A program made the position numbers and the translations under genes. 64,000 nt of DNA from positions 2,914,001-2,978,000 of the forward strand of contig CBDDPH010000002.1 in NCBI GenBank assembly GCA_965232265.1, read 5' to 3'. This DNA comes from VXRD01 sp965232265 (lineage in GTDB: Bacteria > Latescibacterota > UBA2968). The notes beneath the pieces were generated by a model, which saw only the letters and a program-made list of their open reading frames with translations, was not told the origin of the DNA and made no database searches. Numbering within the stretch: the stretch's first letter is position 1; the number at the start of each line of letters is the position of its first letter. Shown here in pieces: positions 16,277 to 24,246 of the stretch.

Positions 16277-17191
16277 TCAAGGGGGATTCGCCAACCGTGC
16301 GTGGATTTGATTTCTGCTGGGAATCGCGGGTTGAGCACCGGCTTTGCCAACGGTGAGAGCACCTGCGGCGCAGGCAAAGCGAATGGCGGTTTCAAGGGAT
16401 TGGTTTTCGCTTAAAGCGCAGGATAGCGCGCCGTTGAAGGCATCGCCGGCACCGGTGGTATCTATTGGTGTGGTTTCAAAAGCCGGTATGTGTAAAGTTT
16501 GATCGGGCGTCGCCAAAAACGCGCCCTGTGCGCCCAGGGTGATGATGGCGTTTTGAGCACCTTTTTGGCGGAGTTTGTCGGCTGCTTTTGCGATATTTTT
16601 CAGGCTGTTAGGGGGAATCCCCGTGAGGTGTTCGGTTTCGGTTTGGTTGGGGGTAATGAGAAACAGGTGAGGCCAGATTTCTTCTGGCAGATCTGTAGCT
16701 GGCGCTGGATTGAGAACGACGCGGGTCTTGTTTCTGGCCGATAGATCTGCGGCATGGACGACGGTTTCAATCGGGATTTCGAGTTGCAGCAAGCATATTT
16801 CTGCGTTTTGATATGCCTGGTCCTGGATTTGATCGGATGACAGGGCGGCATTTGCGCCCGAAGCGACCACAATGCTGTTTTCCCCGCGTTCATCCACGAG
16901 GATAAATGCAACGCCCGAAGGCAAATCGGGATCGGATACAATCCATTGCGTGTCGATCCCTTCTCGTTGAAAGGCCGATAGTGCTTGCGTGCCAAAATCG
17001 TCACAACCCAGGCGCGCAACGAATGTGACCTGTGCCCCCGCGCGTGCTGCGGCAACGGCCTGGTTGGCGCCTTTGCCACCTGCAGCAGTAAAGAATGTGC
17101 CGCCGAGCACTGTTTCACCTGGCGATGGCAATTTATTGGCGCGAATAACCAGATCGGTATTGGAACTTCCGATGACGAGGACATGAGACAT
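16277..17191 (-). CDS. rbsK: ribokinase
   Basis: A 304-residue PfkB-family sugar kinase. N-terminal MSHVLVIGSSNTDLVIRAN, the di-glycine hinge TAAGGKGANQAVAAARAG (PfkB signature 1), and signature 2 DTTGAGDAFNGAL with the catalytic Asp. It phosphorylates ribose to ribose-5-phosphate, assuming the ribose-type reading of the substrate residues (NTD and GGKGAN) is right; a nucleoside or deoxyribose kinase is possible. The ATG at 17189-17191 follows AAAGG; the upstream in-frame extension lacks similarity. No ribose transporter lies nearby. Confidence 0.88.
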   Translation of the reverse strand: MSHVLVIGSSNTDLVIRANKLPSPGETVLGGTFFTAAGGKGANQAVAAARAGAQVTFVARLGCDDFGTQALSAFQREGIDTQWIVSDPDLPSGVAFILVDERGENSIVVASGANAALSSDQIQDQAYQNAEICLLQLEIPIETVVHAADLSARNKTRVVLNPAPATDLPEEIWPHLFLITPNQTETEHLTGIPPNSLKNIAKAADKLRQKGAQNAIITLGAQGAFLATPDQTLHIPAFETTPIDTTGAGDAFNGALSCALSENQSLETAIRFACAAGALTVGKAGAQPAIPSRNQIHARLANPP

Positions 17192-17294
17192 GGCGTACCT
17201 TTCGGGTTCTTGTTTGGCCCTTAATAAATATTCATGCGAAAATCTCTTGTGCAAGTCAAGCGGTCATGATTCGCTTTTCACCAAGTTGGTATTC

Positions 17295-17323
17295 TTGACT
17301 TGACAGGGGGGTTTGCTTATTTT
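17295..17323 (+). promoter_or_regulatory. candidate sigma-70 promoter upstream of bamD
   Basis: TTGACT (17295-17300) and TATTTT (17318-17323) are spaced by 17 bases, in the 287-base divergent gap between rbsK and bamD. The match to the -35 box is 5/6 and to the -10 box 4/6. FCB bacteria often use other promoter motifs, so this is tentative. Confidence 0.35.
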
Positions 17324-17359
17324 GTGAGAGTCTTATGCTTTTCGGGAGTTTGAAATCAA

Positions 17360-17384
17360 GCGCGGAAAAAACGCGCCCTTTTTT
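17360..17384 (+). terminator. hairpin plus T-run in the bamD leader, possible attenuator
   Basis: GCGCG (17360-17364) pairs with CGCGC (17372-17376) around GAAAAAA, followed by CC and T6. It lies about 95 bases upstream of bamD and downstream of the candidate promoter, so if transcribed it would act as a leader terminator. The stem is short. Confidence 0.4.
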
Positions 17385-17478
17385 GTTCTATAAACTGGGG
17401 AACATTACAGAATCTGCATCGTTTATCAGAAAGGGCGATATTTTAATGGTTCTTTAGGATCATGCAGATTGGTGGATT

Positions 17479-18234
17479 ATGAGACGATTTTTATTTATCT
17501 GTTGTGCGTGTTTGCTCGCGTTGAGTGTGGGATGTGCACAAAAAAAATACAAGCGATTGAGTCCAGAGGTTTATTACAAAGACGCGCAAGATGCACTAAA
17601 AAATAAGAAGTGCTACGACGCCGAGTTGTTGTTTAGAAATATGCTATCGGATTTTCCAGGGTCTCATTTGTCAGATGAGGCGCAATTTGGGCTGGGCAAA
17701 GCGTTTCAGTGTCAAAAAGATTATGTGACGGCTATTTTTGAATACGAACGCCTGCTCAATGAATATCCCGTGAGTCCTTATGCCGCCGAAGCCCGGTTCC
17801 AGATTGGCGAGTGTTATTATCAGGATGCGCGCGATATTCACCACGATCAGGATGAAACGCACAAGGCAATTCGAGAATTTGCGCGGTTTGTCGAAGACTA
17901 TCCACAAAGCGATTTCGTCTCTCAGGCAGAGAATAGAATTAAAGCATTGCGCAATCAACTCGCCCGCAAGGAAGTTATGATCGCTTATGATTATATCCTG
18001 TGGAAATATTATACCTCGGCCAAGCTCTACGCCGAAGGTATATTGAAGGAATATCCCGATACTGAGTCTGCTTTGGAGGCGCGTTTTATTATTGCACAGG
18101 TCAATTTTAAGACTGGGGCACTCGACGAGGCACTCAACGAGCTGACATTGTTGATAGGGCAGGACTTGCCCGAGAAGTTGAAGGGAAAAGTCATTGAAGA
18201 GATGGAAAAAATAAAAAAAGCGCAGTCCAACTGA
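17479..18234 (+). CDS. bamD: outer membrane assembly lipoprotein BamD
   Basis: A 251-residue TPR lipoprotein. The signal peptide ends in the lipobox L-S-V-G-C19, and the mature part has five TPR-like helical pairs (e.g. AELLFRNMLSDFPGSHLSDEAQFGLG, AIFEYERLLNEYPVSPYAAEA, REFARFVEDYPQSDFVSQAE) in the BamD/ComL pattern. It should sit on the periplasmic face of the outer membrane and help BamA fold beta-barrel proteins. The ATG follows GGTGG. nadD follows after 11 bases. Confidence 0.9.
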   Translation: MRRFLFICCACLLALSVGCAQKKYKRLSPEVYYKDAQDALKNKKCYDAELLFRNMLSDFPGSHLSDEAQFGLGKAFQCQKDYVTAIFEYERLLNEYPVSPYAAEARFQIGECYYQDARDIHHDQDETHKAIREFARFVEDYPQSDFVSQAENRIKALRNQLARKEVMIAYDYILWKYYTSAKLYAEGILKEYPDTESALEARFIIAQVNFKTGALDEALNELTLLIGQDLPEKLKGKVIEEMEKIKKAQSN

Positions 18235-18245
18235 AAAACCTTAGC

Positions 18246-18827
18246 ATGACAAAGCGCGTTGGCATTTTTGGCGGGACATTTGATCCCATTCACATTGGAC
18301 ATTTAATTATCGGGCAAGAAATTATGCTCCAATGCACGCTTGATCGGGTTGTGTTTATGCCCTCGGGCGATCCTCCGCTCAAACACACGATGACTTCGGC
18401 CGAAGATCGCGCGATGATGGTCAGTCTGGCAGTGCGCGATTATCCGGGATTTGAACTGAGTCGATTTGAGTTGTCGCGCCCCGGAAAATCCTATACGATT
18501 GATACTTTGCGTCACATGCGTCGGAATATGGGTGAAGCCACAAAGATATTCTTGATCATTGGTGCCGATAATGCCGTTGAAATGGGCGATTGGTTTGACC
18601 CCAAAGGCGTTCTGGATATGGCGCATGTACTCGTGGCTGAACGCCCGGGTTTTGAGCGTGAGCGCGTTGATCCCACTTTCAAGTCTAAGATGCAGTTTAT
18701 TGAAACACCCCTGCTGGATATTTCGTCAACGGCGATCAGAGAACGCGTACGCACCGGAAAACCGATTTCTTTTTTTGTTCCCGACGCTGTTGCAGATTAT
18801 ATTAGAACCCATGGGTTCTATCTTTAG
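18246..18827 (+). CDS. nadD: nicotinate-nucleotide adenylyltransferase
   Basis: 193 residues. The nucleotidyltransferase motif GIFGGTFDPIHIGHL is at the N-terminus and the second motif I-S-S-T-A-I-R-E-R near residue 160. MPSGDPPLKH and GADNAVEMGDW are typical of NadD. It joins ATP and nicotinate mononucleotide to form deamido-NAD. No clear Shine-Dalgarno; translation is probably coupled to bamD, whose stop is 11 bases upstream. Confidence 0.95.
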   Translation: MTKRVGIFGGTFDPIHIGHLIIGQEIMLQCTLDRVVFMPSGDPPLKHTMTSAEDRAMMVSLAVRDYPGFELSRFELSRPGKSYTIDTLRHMRRNMGEATKIFLIIGADNAVEMGDWFDPKGVLDMAHVLVAERPGFERERVDPTFKSKMQFIETPLLDISSTAIRERVRTGKPISFFVPDAVADYIRTHGFYL

Positions 18828-18863
18828 GGGGAGCGAGAACCCAAAACTTTTGCGGATTTTGTT

Positions 18864-19115
18864 ATGAACGACGAAAATCAAGAAGCCGAATGTCCCAGAC
18901 TTGGCGGAATGCCCGAAGCGCGGATTCAGCGTTATTTCTGTGTGGATGATGATAGCTGTCGCGCGCTGGCACTCGTATCAGAAGATGCCAAAATCCTTTC
19001 AAAAGAAGCCAAAGAAATTGTTGTGAGAGGTGAGGCCGTCAATGGATGGGTTGTCGAATTGGAAGTGCCCGCTACCGATGGCGTGGTTCGCCTGGATCTT
19101 GTGGCAAAGCCGTGA
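18864..19115 (+). CDS. small conserved-looking protein, unknown function
   Basis: An 83-residue protein (MNDENQEAECPRLGG...) with two cysteines in the first half, then a beta-rich C-terminal half (EIVVRGEAVNGWVVELEVPATDGVVRLDLVAKP). It lies 36 bases after nadD on the same strand and ahead of zapA, which suggests cotranscription. No signal peptide, membrane segment or recognised family. The ribosome site is weak. Confidence 0.55.
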   Translation: MNDENQEAECPRLGGMPEARIQRYFCVDDDSCRALALVSEDAKILSKEAKEIVVRGEAVNGWVVELEVPATDGVVRLDLVAKP

Positions 19116-19130
19116 AGGGTTAAGGCAATC

Positions 19131-19150
19131 CGCAGAAAAAACGCGAGTGA
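19131..19150. repeat. 20-bp dispersed repeat, inverted copy at 40847-40866
   Basis: CGCAGAAAAAACGCGAGTGA is found here and, as its exact reverse complement, at 40847-40866. Both copies lie in non-coding gaps. An exact 20-base match is not expected by chance within 64 kb, and the CGCAGA core links it to the GCAGAT array upstream of rfbC. Confidence 0.7.
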
Positions 19151-19181
19151 TTTGAGCATTTTTCGAAATTAAAAAAGAGGG

Positions 19182-19220
19182 ACTATCCACTATCCACTAT
19201 CCACTATCCACTATCCACTA
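19182..19220. repeat. 7-bp tandem repeat (ACTATCC) upstream of zapA
   Basis: Five complete ACTATCC units and four further bases end three bases before the zapA ATG. The array takes the place of the Shine-Dalgarno and gives the leader an almost G-free sequence. Confidence 0.9.
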
Positions 19221-19223
19221 ATT

Positions 19224-19520
19224 ATGTCCCATTCCGATGATTTACATAAGACGAAAGTGACGATCTTTGGCTCTGAGTATGTACTCAGCAGTGAGGAATC
19301 AGAGGAATATACCTCTAAAATTTCAAATTTTGTCGATCAAAAAATGAATCAGATTGCCGAGATCGAAAATACGGGAAATATCACTCTGACTGCACTGATG
19401 GCTACATTTGAAATTGCCAATCAAATTGTGCAGCAACGCACTCGGCATCGAGAAGACCACATTCGTATAGAGGACGCTATCAGGCGTTTGGAGCAGCATA
19501 TAGATGGCGCAAAAAAGTGA
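19224..19520 (+). CDS. zapA: cell division protein ZapA
   Basis: A 98-residue ZapA-family protein. N-terminal beta strands (KTKVTIFGSEYVLSSEE) lead to a long helix with the conserved ITLTALMATFEIANQI stretch and a C-terminal coiled coil. ZapA bundles FtsZ filaments at the division site. The ATG is placed by the family start; no Shine-Dalgarno is present because the ACTATCC repeat fills the leader, so translation may be leaderless-like or depend on the A/T-rich context. Confidence 0.85.
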   Translation: MSHSDDLHKTKVTIFGSEYVLSSEESEEYTSKISNFVDQKMNQIAEIENTGNITLTALMATFEIANQIVQQRTRHREDHIRIEDAIRRLEQHIDGAKK

Positions 19521-19532
19521 GGTGTAAGGTAT

Positions 19533-19549
19533 GCAGGCGAGACGCCTGC
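19533..19549. repeat. short palindromic repeat after zapA
   Basis: GCAGGCG and CGCCTGC form a perfect 7-bp stem around AGA, followed by GCTCCCAG. There is no T-run, so it is not a standard terminator; the form resembles interspersed palindromes found in many FCB and planctomycete gaps. That resemblance is from memory. Confidence 0.45.
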
Positions 19550-19604
19550 GCTCCCAGAAGGAATTCTAAAACAGTCTCTAAAATACCAGAAGGTCCCTCA
19601 CATC

Positions 19605-20297
19605 TCACTTCGTAAACCAATACTTAAAAATTGTAAATAAAATTTTCCACCCTGCCTTTAGGGTGCCTTCTATAGTGCCGGTAATTTTGGAAACGCCGAT
19701 GCGTTTTCTATAACTTACTGGCACTTCTTGTATCTTTAACGCTTGTTTTGCTGCTTTGACCTGCATTTCTACTGTCCATCCAAATGTCTTATCCCGCATA
19801 TTTAAATCTATAAGTGCCCGGTAGCGAATCGCCCGAAAAGGTCCCAGATCTGTGTAGGGTACGCCAAAGAGGATTTTGATGAGGCTGGTGGCCAAACGGT
19901 TGCCAAAACGCGCCTGAATCATCAGTGCACCGGGTTCGCTATTGCCCAGAACGCGCGAGCCAATCACGAGGTCAGCGCGATTTTCCAAGATGGGCGCAAT
20001 CAGGTCTGGCATTTCGTTGGGGTGATCGCTGTAGTCGCCATCGAGAAAGACGACGATATCGGGATCATTGGTTGCGGCTATGCCCGCGAGACAGGCAGAG
20101 CCGTATCCCCGGCGATTTTCTCGAACAATGCGTGCGCCCATTGCTGCAGCTAATTTTGCGGTTTGGTCGGTTGATCCATTATCGACGACGATGATTTCGA
20201 TGGGTAAATGACTGGGAATATCGCCAATTACTTTTTTTATGGCATCCTGCTCGTTAAAAACTGGAATAATAACTGAGATGCGTGGGCGGGCGGGCAT
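19605..20297 (-). CDS. glycosyltransferase family 2 (polyprenyl-phosphate sugar transferase type)
   Basis: A 230-residue GT2 enzyme. Start RISVIIPVFNEQDAI, then VVDNGSTDQT, and the metal-binding VFLDGDYSDHPNEM (D-x-D). The remainder follows dolichyl-phosphate-mannose-synthase-like proteins (GSRVLGN, YTDLGPFRAIRYRALIDL), without C-terminal membrane helices. It probably transfers a sugar from a nucleotide donor to a lipid carrier or glycan. The ATG is preceded by GGGAGG at a long spacing. It stands alone on the minus strand between two plus-strand blocks. Confidence 0.88.
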   Translation of the reverse strand: MPARPRISVIIPVFNEQDAIKKVIGDIPSHLPIEIIVVDNGSTDQTAKLAAAMGARIVRENRRGYGSACLAGIAATNDPDIVVFLDGDYSDHPNEMPDLIAPILENRADLVIGSRVLGNSEPGALMIQARFGNRLATSLIKILFGVPYTDLGPFRAIRYRALIDLNMRDKTFGWTVEMQVKAAKQALKIQEVPVSYRKRIGVSKITGTIEGTLKAGWKILFTIFKYWFTK

Positions 20298-20515
20298 GAG
20301 GTGTGTCCTCCCATGTTGACTGGAGAATTTTTTTTTATATTTTGATGGTATTCAAGATAAGAATACACCCCGAACTTGTCAGATATTAAATCTGCCATCA
20401 ATGTTCGGCTTTCTTCTTGACCTTATTTTCGCTTTATCGTAAGTTTTTACGATTCAGGAATACTTGTAAGTTATTAAAATATCGTATTGTCTAACAATCA
20501 ATTACTGGAATTGAA

Positions 20516-21940
20516 ATGGATGTTATAAGAGGGGCACAGGTCGAGGGAAGGCGGAGTGTTGAACAGGTTGAGACCGGTTTGCAAATCCGTTTGGTACATT
20601 CCGATGGAATTGGGGAAGCGATTGGATTGCAGCGCGGCGATGTCGTAGAAACCATCAATGGACATCCCGTACGCGATCCCATCGATTACCGTTTTTACAT
20701 GGGTGAAGAAGAGGTGTCGGCCACAGTGCGGCGAGGCGAGGATCGTTTTTTATTTGAAATTGAAAAAGATATTGAAGAAGATCTGGGCGTGGATTTTGAA
20801 GATATGCCCATTCTCAAATGTGATAACAAGTGTGTTTTTTGCTTTTTGCATCAGATGCCCAAAGGTCTGCGTAAGACCCTGTATTACCAGGATGACGACT
20901 ATCGCTTGTCTTTTTTGCACGGGGCTTATGTCACGCTGACTAATCTATCTGAGGATGAATTTCAGCGCATTATTGACCAAAAATTGAGTCCAATGTACAT
21001 CTCGGTTCACGCAACAGATCCCAAATTGCGAGCCGAGTTGCTCGGTCGCAGGCGGGCAACACCCGTTTTGGATCGGATTGATATCTTAGCCCTGCATGGG
21101 ATTCAGATGCACGCGCAGGTGGTCTTGTGCCCGGGTATCAACGATGGTCAGGCACTCAAACAGACGGTTTTTGATCTTGCTGCGCGTCATCCGCGCGTTG
21201 AATCCGTGGGGGTTGTGCCGCTCGGATTGACCAAATTTCGCAAAAATCTTCCCAGCTTAAACCGCGTGACGCAAGCCGATGCAGCCATGGCAATTCGCCA
21301 GGTAACAGCGTGGCAGGGGATGCTAAAAAAACGCCTGGGTACGCGCTTTGTGTATTTGGGTGATGAAATGTATTTGCTGACGGGCCAATCTGTGCCTCCG
21401 CAATCTGAATACGATGGGTTTCCCCTCGTCGAAAACGGAATCGGCATGGTGCGCCGCTTTGTGGATGGGTTTGAGAGTCGGATTGAGGAACTCGAACAAT
21501 TGGCGTTGCCACCGCAGCGTTTTGTACTCGTAACGGGTATGCTGGGTATGCATTTTTTGGATGCAATGGTCAAGCGTCTGAACCAAATCTCGTGGATTGA
21601 TGCCCGCGTTGTATCTGTGGTCAATCGCTTCCTTGGCGAAGGTATAACGGTTTCTGGGTTGCTATCGGGCAATGATATTGGTTGCGCCCTTACAGATGCC
21701 TCTGTCAGAAGCGATGAGACCGTTCTTTTACCTCCCAACTGCTTGAATCACAATGGTCTATTTTTAGATGATCTCACGCTCAAAGACCTGGCGCAACAGG
21801 TGGGCTGTCGGATCATTGTGGGAACTTACGATCTGGTGGAGACCATTCAAAATGCCGTTGGAGGTGTGTCTGCTTCTGTAGATGTAGGCAGTGAGATTGT
21901 GTCACATCCGTATATTTCCTCACATCAGATGGAGAATTAA
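20516..21940 (+). CDS. PDZ / radical-SAM-like DUF512 protein
   Basis: A 474-residue protein. A PDZ-like N-terminus (GIGEAIGLQRGDVVETINGH, about 30-70) precedes a cysteine cluster C-D-N-K-C-V-F-C near residue 103-110, of radical-SAM form, then a barrel region (YISVHATDPKLRAELLG, VVLCPGINDG) and a C-terminal DUF512 domain. The family is widespread in Firmicutes and cyanobacteria, where it often lies next to der/engA, as here. Its biochemical role is unknown; an iron-sulfur cluster is expected. The Shine-Dalgarno is weak (TGGAAT). The stop is two bases before the der start. Confidence 0.88.
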   Translation: MDVIRGAQVEGRRSVEQVETGLQIRLVHSDGIGEAIGLQRGDVVETINGHPVRDPIDYRFYMGEEEVSATVRRGEDRFLFEIEKDIEEDLGVDFEDMPILKCDNKCVFCFLHQMPKGLRKTLYYQDDDYRLSFLHGAYVTLTNLSEDEFQRIIDQKLSPMYISVHATDPKLRAELLGRRRATPVLDRIDILALHGIQMHAQVVLCPGINDGQALKQTVFDLAARHPRVESVGVVPLGLTKFRKNLPSLNRVTQADAAMAIRQVTAWQGMLKKRLGTRFVYLGDEMYLLTGQSVPPQSEYDGFPLVENGIGMVRRFVDGFESRIEELEQLALPPQRFVLVTGMLGMHFLDAMVKRLNQISWIDARVVSVVNRFLGEGITVSGLLSGNDIGCALTDASVRSDETVLLPPNCLNHNGLFLDDLTLKDLAQQVGCRIIVGTYDLVETIQNAVGGVSASVDVGSEIVSHPYISSHQMEN

Positions 21941-21943
21941 GCA

Positions 21944-23248
21944 ATGGGCGTCGTGGCAATTGTGGGGCGGCCAAATGTCGGCAAGTCAACGCTTTTTAAT
22001 CGGCTGATTGGCGAGCGCAAAGCTGTGGTAGATGATTTTCCCGGTGTTACGCGCGATCGCAACTACGCGCAGTGTACCTGGAGTGGCAGAACTTTTACGC
22101 TGGTCGATACAGGCGGATATGTGCCCAATTCGGACGAAATAATCGCCGATCTGGTTTCTCGGCAGGTCGAGGTTGCTTTGGGAGAGGCAGACCTGTTGCT
22201 CTTTGTGGTCGATGCAGTGACTGGACCTACGGATTACGACGTAATTATGGCGCGCAAAATCCGCGATTCGGGTGCGCCTTATCGGCTGATTGTCAATAAA
22301 GTCGATAGAGATGAGGACGAAGCCGATGGCACAGCTTTTTACGGTCTCGCACTTGGCGATCCGCTGTGCGTTTCTGCCATCAATGGACGGCAATCGGGTG
22401 ACTTACTGGATGAAATCCTTACATGTTTGCCAGCAGAAGAAGCCGACACACAAGAAGAATTGCCTCCTCAAATCGCCGTATTGGGCCGCCCGAATATGGG
22501 CAAATCTACCTTTGTGAACCGCCTGCTGGGGGGGGAACGGGTGGTGGTAAGCGAGATTCCAGGTACGACGCGCGACGCGATTGATCTCTCGATGGAGCGC
22601 AATGGACAGCCATTTATACTGGTTGACACGGCGGGTTTGAGACGGCGGACGCGCATTAAAGAGCAAGTCGATTTTTACAGTTCGCTGCGTACCGTGGAGA
22701 GCCTTGAGCGATGCGATGTGGCGATTGTGCTGGTCGATGCTGTGGAAGGGTGTACAGTACAGGATGTCAAAATTTCAGAACGCGCTGTCGAACTGGGCAA
22801 AGGGCTGATCGTGGGCATCAACAAATGGGACCTGATTGAAAAAGACGGCCATACAGCCGACAAAATAGCCCAGCAAATCCGCTCGCGCTTTGTACATCTC
22901 GAAAACTATCCCATTGTTTTTTTATCGGCACTTACGGGGCAACGCACGTGGCGCATTATTGATCTGGCTCTGGATGTAGCACTGAAACGTCGCCATCGCA
23001 TTTCGACAGGCGATTTGAACGACTTTTTGACGCATCTCAATGCGACAACGGCTCCGCCTACCAAAAACGGACGGGTCTATCGCATGTCTTTCTGTGTTAT
23101 GCCGCGCAGTGCACCGCCAACCATTCTCTTTTTTACCAGGCGGCCCAAGGATGTTCCCACGCACTATCGTCGGTTTTTAGAGCGCAGGCTCAGACAGGCG
23201 TTTGATTTTTACGGCACCCCTATCCGCATCTTATTTAAAAAGAAGTGA
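21944..23248 (+). CDS. der: ribosome assembly GTPase Der (EngA)
   Basis: 434 residues with two tandem GTPase domains. G1 motifs GRPNVGKST (about 8-16) and GRPNMGKST (about 182-190); G3 DTGG and DTAG; G4 NKVD and NKWD; and the C-terminal KH-like domain that binds the large subunit. Der acts in late 50S assembly. GGAG in the end of the preceding gene serves as ribosome site. It overlaps the open frame of the merR-like gene at its stop. Confidence 0.97.
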   Translation: MGVVAIVGRPNVGKSTLFNRLIGERKAVVDDFPGVTRDRNYAQCTWSGRTFTLVDTGGYVPNSDEIIADLVSRQVEVALGEADLLLFVVDAVTGPTDYDVIMARKIRDSGAPYRLIVNKVDRDEDEADGTAFYGLALGDPLCVSAINGRQSGDLLDEILTCLPAEEADTQEELPPQIAVLGRPNMGKSTFVNRLLGGERVVVSEIPGTTRDAIDLSMERNGQPFILVDTAGLRRRTRIKEQVDFYSSLRTVESLERCDVAIVLVDAVEGCTVQDVKISERAVELGKGLIVGINKWDLIEKDGHTADKIAQQIRSRFVHLENYPIVFLSALTGQRTWRIIDLALDVALKRRHRISTGDLNDFLTHLNATTAPPTKNGRVYRMSFCVMPRSAPPTILFFTRRPKDVPTHYRRFLERRLRQAFDFYGTPIRILFKKK

Positions 23249-23253
23249 TATCT

Positions 23254-23631
23254 ATGCGTCCAGGTGGCATAAAAAAGCTCTATTATTCGATCCGCGAGGT
23301 ATCGGAACTCACCGGCGTAGAATCCCATGTTCTAAGATTTTGGGAGAAAGAATTTTCTCAACTAAATCCTAGACGTGGCCGGTCGGGCAATCGCACGTAC
23401 ACAGAGCGAAATATCAAGGTCATTTTGGCAATTAAGGACTTGCTCTACGCCCAGAAATACACGATTCAAGGGGCGGTTGAAAGGCTGAAGATAGACCGCA
23501 GTTTATGGGAAAACCAAAGCATTGAAGGCGCGACGTCTGATATTGAAAATCCACTGGTTGAATTGCGGCGGATGTTGCTCGAGATCAAGCGACTGATAGA
23601 AGGGGATAAGACATCGAATGCAGGGAAATAA
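23254..23631 (+). CDS. MerR-family DNA-binding regulator
   Basis: A 125-residue MerR-type protein. The winged helix-turn-helix LYYSIREVSELTGVESHVL is followed by the wing RGRSGNRTYTERNIKVI and a short C-terminal helix (VELRRMLLEIKRLIEG), without a metal-binding or effector domain. Similar short MerR proteins near the nusA-infB cluster are common in this type of genome. A GTG three codons earlier overlaps der; the ATG at 23254 is preferred. Target genes are unknown. Confidence 0.85.
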   Translation: MRPGGIKKLYYSIREVSELTGVESHVLRFWEKEFSQLNPRRGRSGNRTYTERNIKVILAIKDLLYAQKYTIQGAVERLKIDRSLWENQSIEGATSDIENPLVELRRMLLEIKRLIEGDKTSNAGK

Positions 23632-23677
23632 AACTTGCGTTATACTGTATAATTTTCTATATTCATTTTCTGATTAC

Positions 23678-23702
23678 AGAGTGGGCAGAAGCCCACTCTT
23701 TT
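23678..23702 (+). terminator. GAGTGGG...CCCACTC hairpin upstream of rimP
   Basis: A nine-pair perfect stem (23678-23686 with 23691-23699) with the loop AGAA, followed by T4. It can end the merR-like transcript, or act as a leader attenuator about 84 bases before rimP. A GAGTGGG/CCCACTC hairpin at this place is, as far as I recall, recurrent in rimP-nusA operons of distant bacteria. Confidence 0.7.
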
Positions 23703-23785
23703 GAGTATATGGGGTAGTTAAAATGCTAACCCTGTTGTAAGGTACAGCCCTCAGTTCCCCAAACAGCAGCCATCTTGAGTTTCCA

Positions 23786-24226
23786 ATGTTTATCAAAGAC
23801 ACCCTGACGCATTTGGTTCTTCCGCTTCTCAATCGTCGGGATGTCGAGTTGGTCGAGTTAGTGGTTTCTGGCAGCCATAGACGGCAGATCGTACGCATCT
23901 TTGTCGATCATCCCGATGGGATTACAGTTGACGAGTGCGCTGCGCTTAGTCGGGATATAGCAGATATATTGGATACGTGCGACCCGATTGATGGCACATA
24001 TCTGCTCGAAGTTTCATCGCCGGGCTTGACGCGCCCCTTAAAGACTGACCGAGATTTTGAGCGGGTGGTTGGCAAAGTACTGCGCCTTGTTGTAGATGGC
24101 CTCGGTGTTGCGGTTGGAACGCTCTTGCAGGTCAAAGCCGATTATCTCAATGTCGAGTTACAAGGTGAACGAACCATTATTGAACGCGAAAAAATTCAGA
24201 AAGCCACTGTGCATTTTGAGTTGTAA
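23786..24226 (+). CDS. rimP: ribosome maturation factor RimP
   Basis: A 146-residue RimP. The N-terminal alpha/beta domain has ELVELVVSGSHRRQIVRIFVDHPDGITVDECA and the conserved LEVSSPGLTRPLKTDRDF; the C-terminal domain is an Sm-like barrel. It is needed for 30S subunit maturation. It heads the rimP-nusA-infB cluster; its stop overlaps an ATG in the nusA frame. Confidence 0.95.
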   Translation: MFIKDTLTHLVLPLLNRRDVELVELVVSGSHRRQIVRIFVDHPDGITVDECAALSRDIADILDTCDPIDGTYLLEVSSPGLTRPLKTDRDFERVVGKVLRLVVDGLGVAVGTLLQVKADYLNVELQGERTIIEREKIQKATVHFEL

Positions 24227-24246
24227 TGGTCGAGGAGGATCCTCAC

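Noticed and set aside
19182..19220. ACTATCC array as a possible CRISPR or origin iteron
   Set aside because: Seven-base units without spacers, and no dnaA, rep or partition gene nearby.
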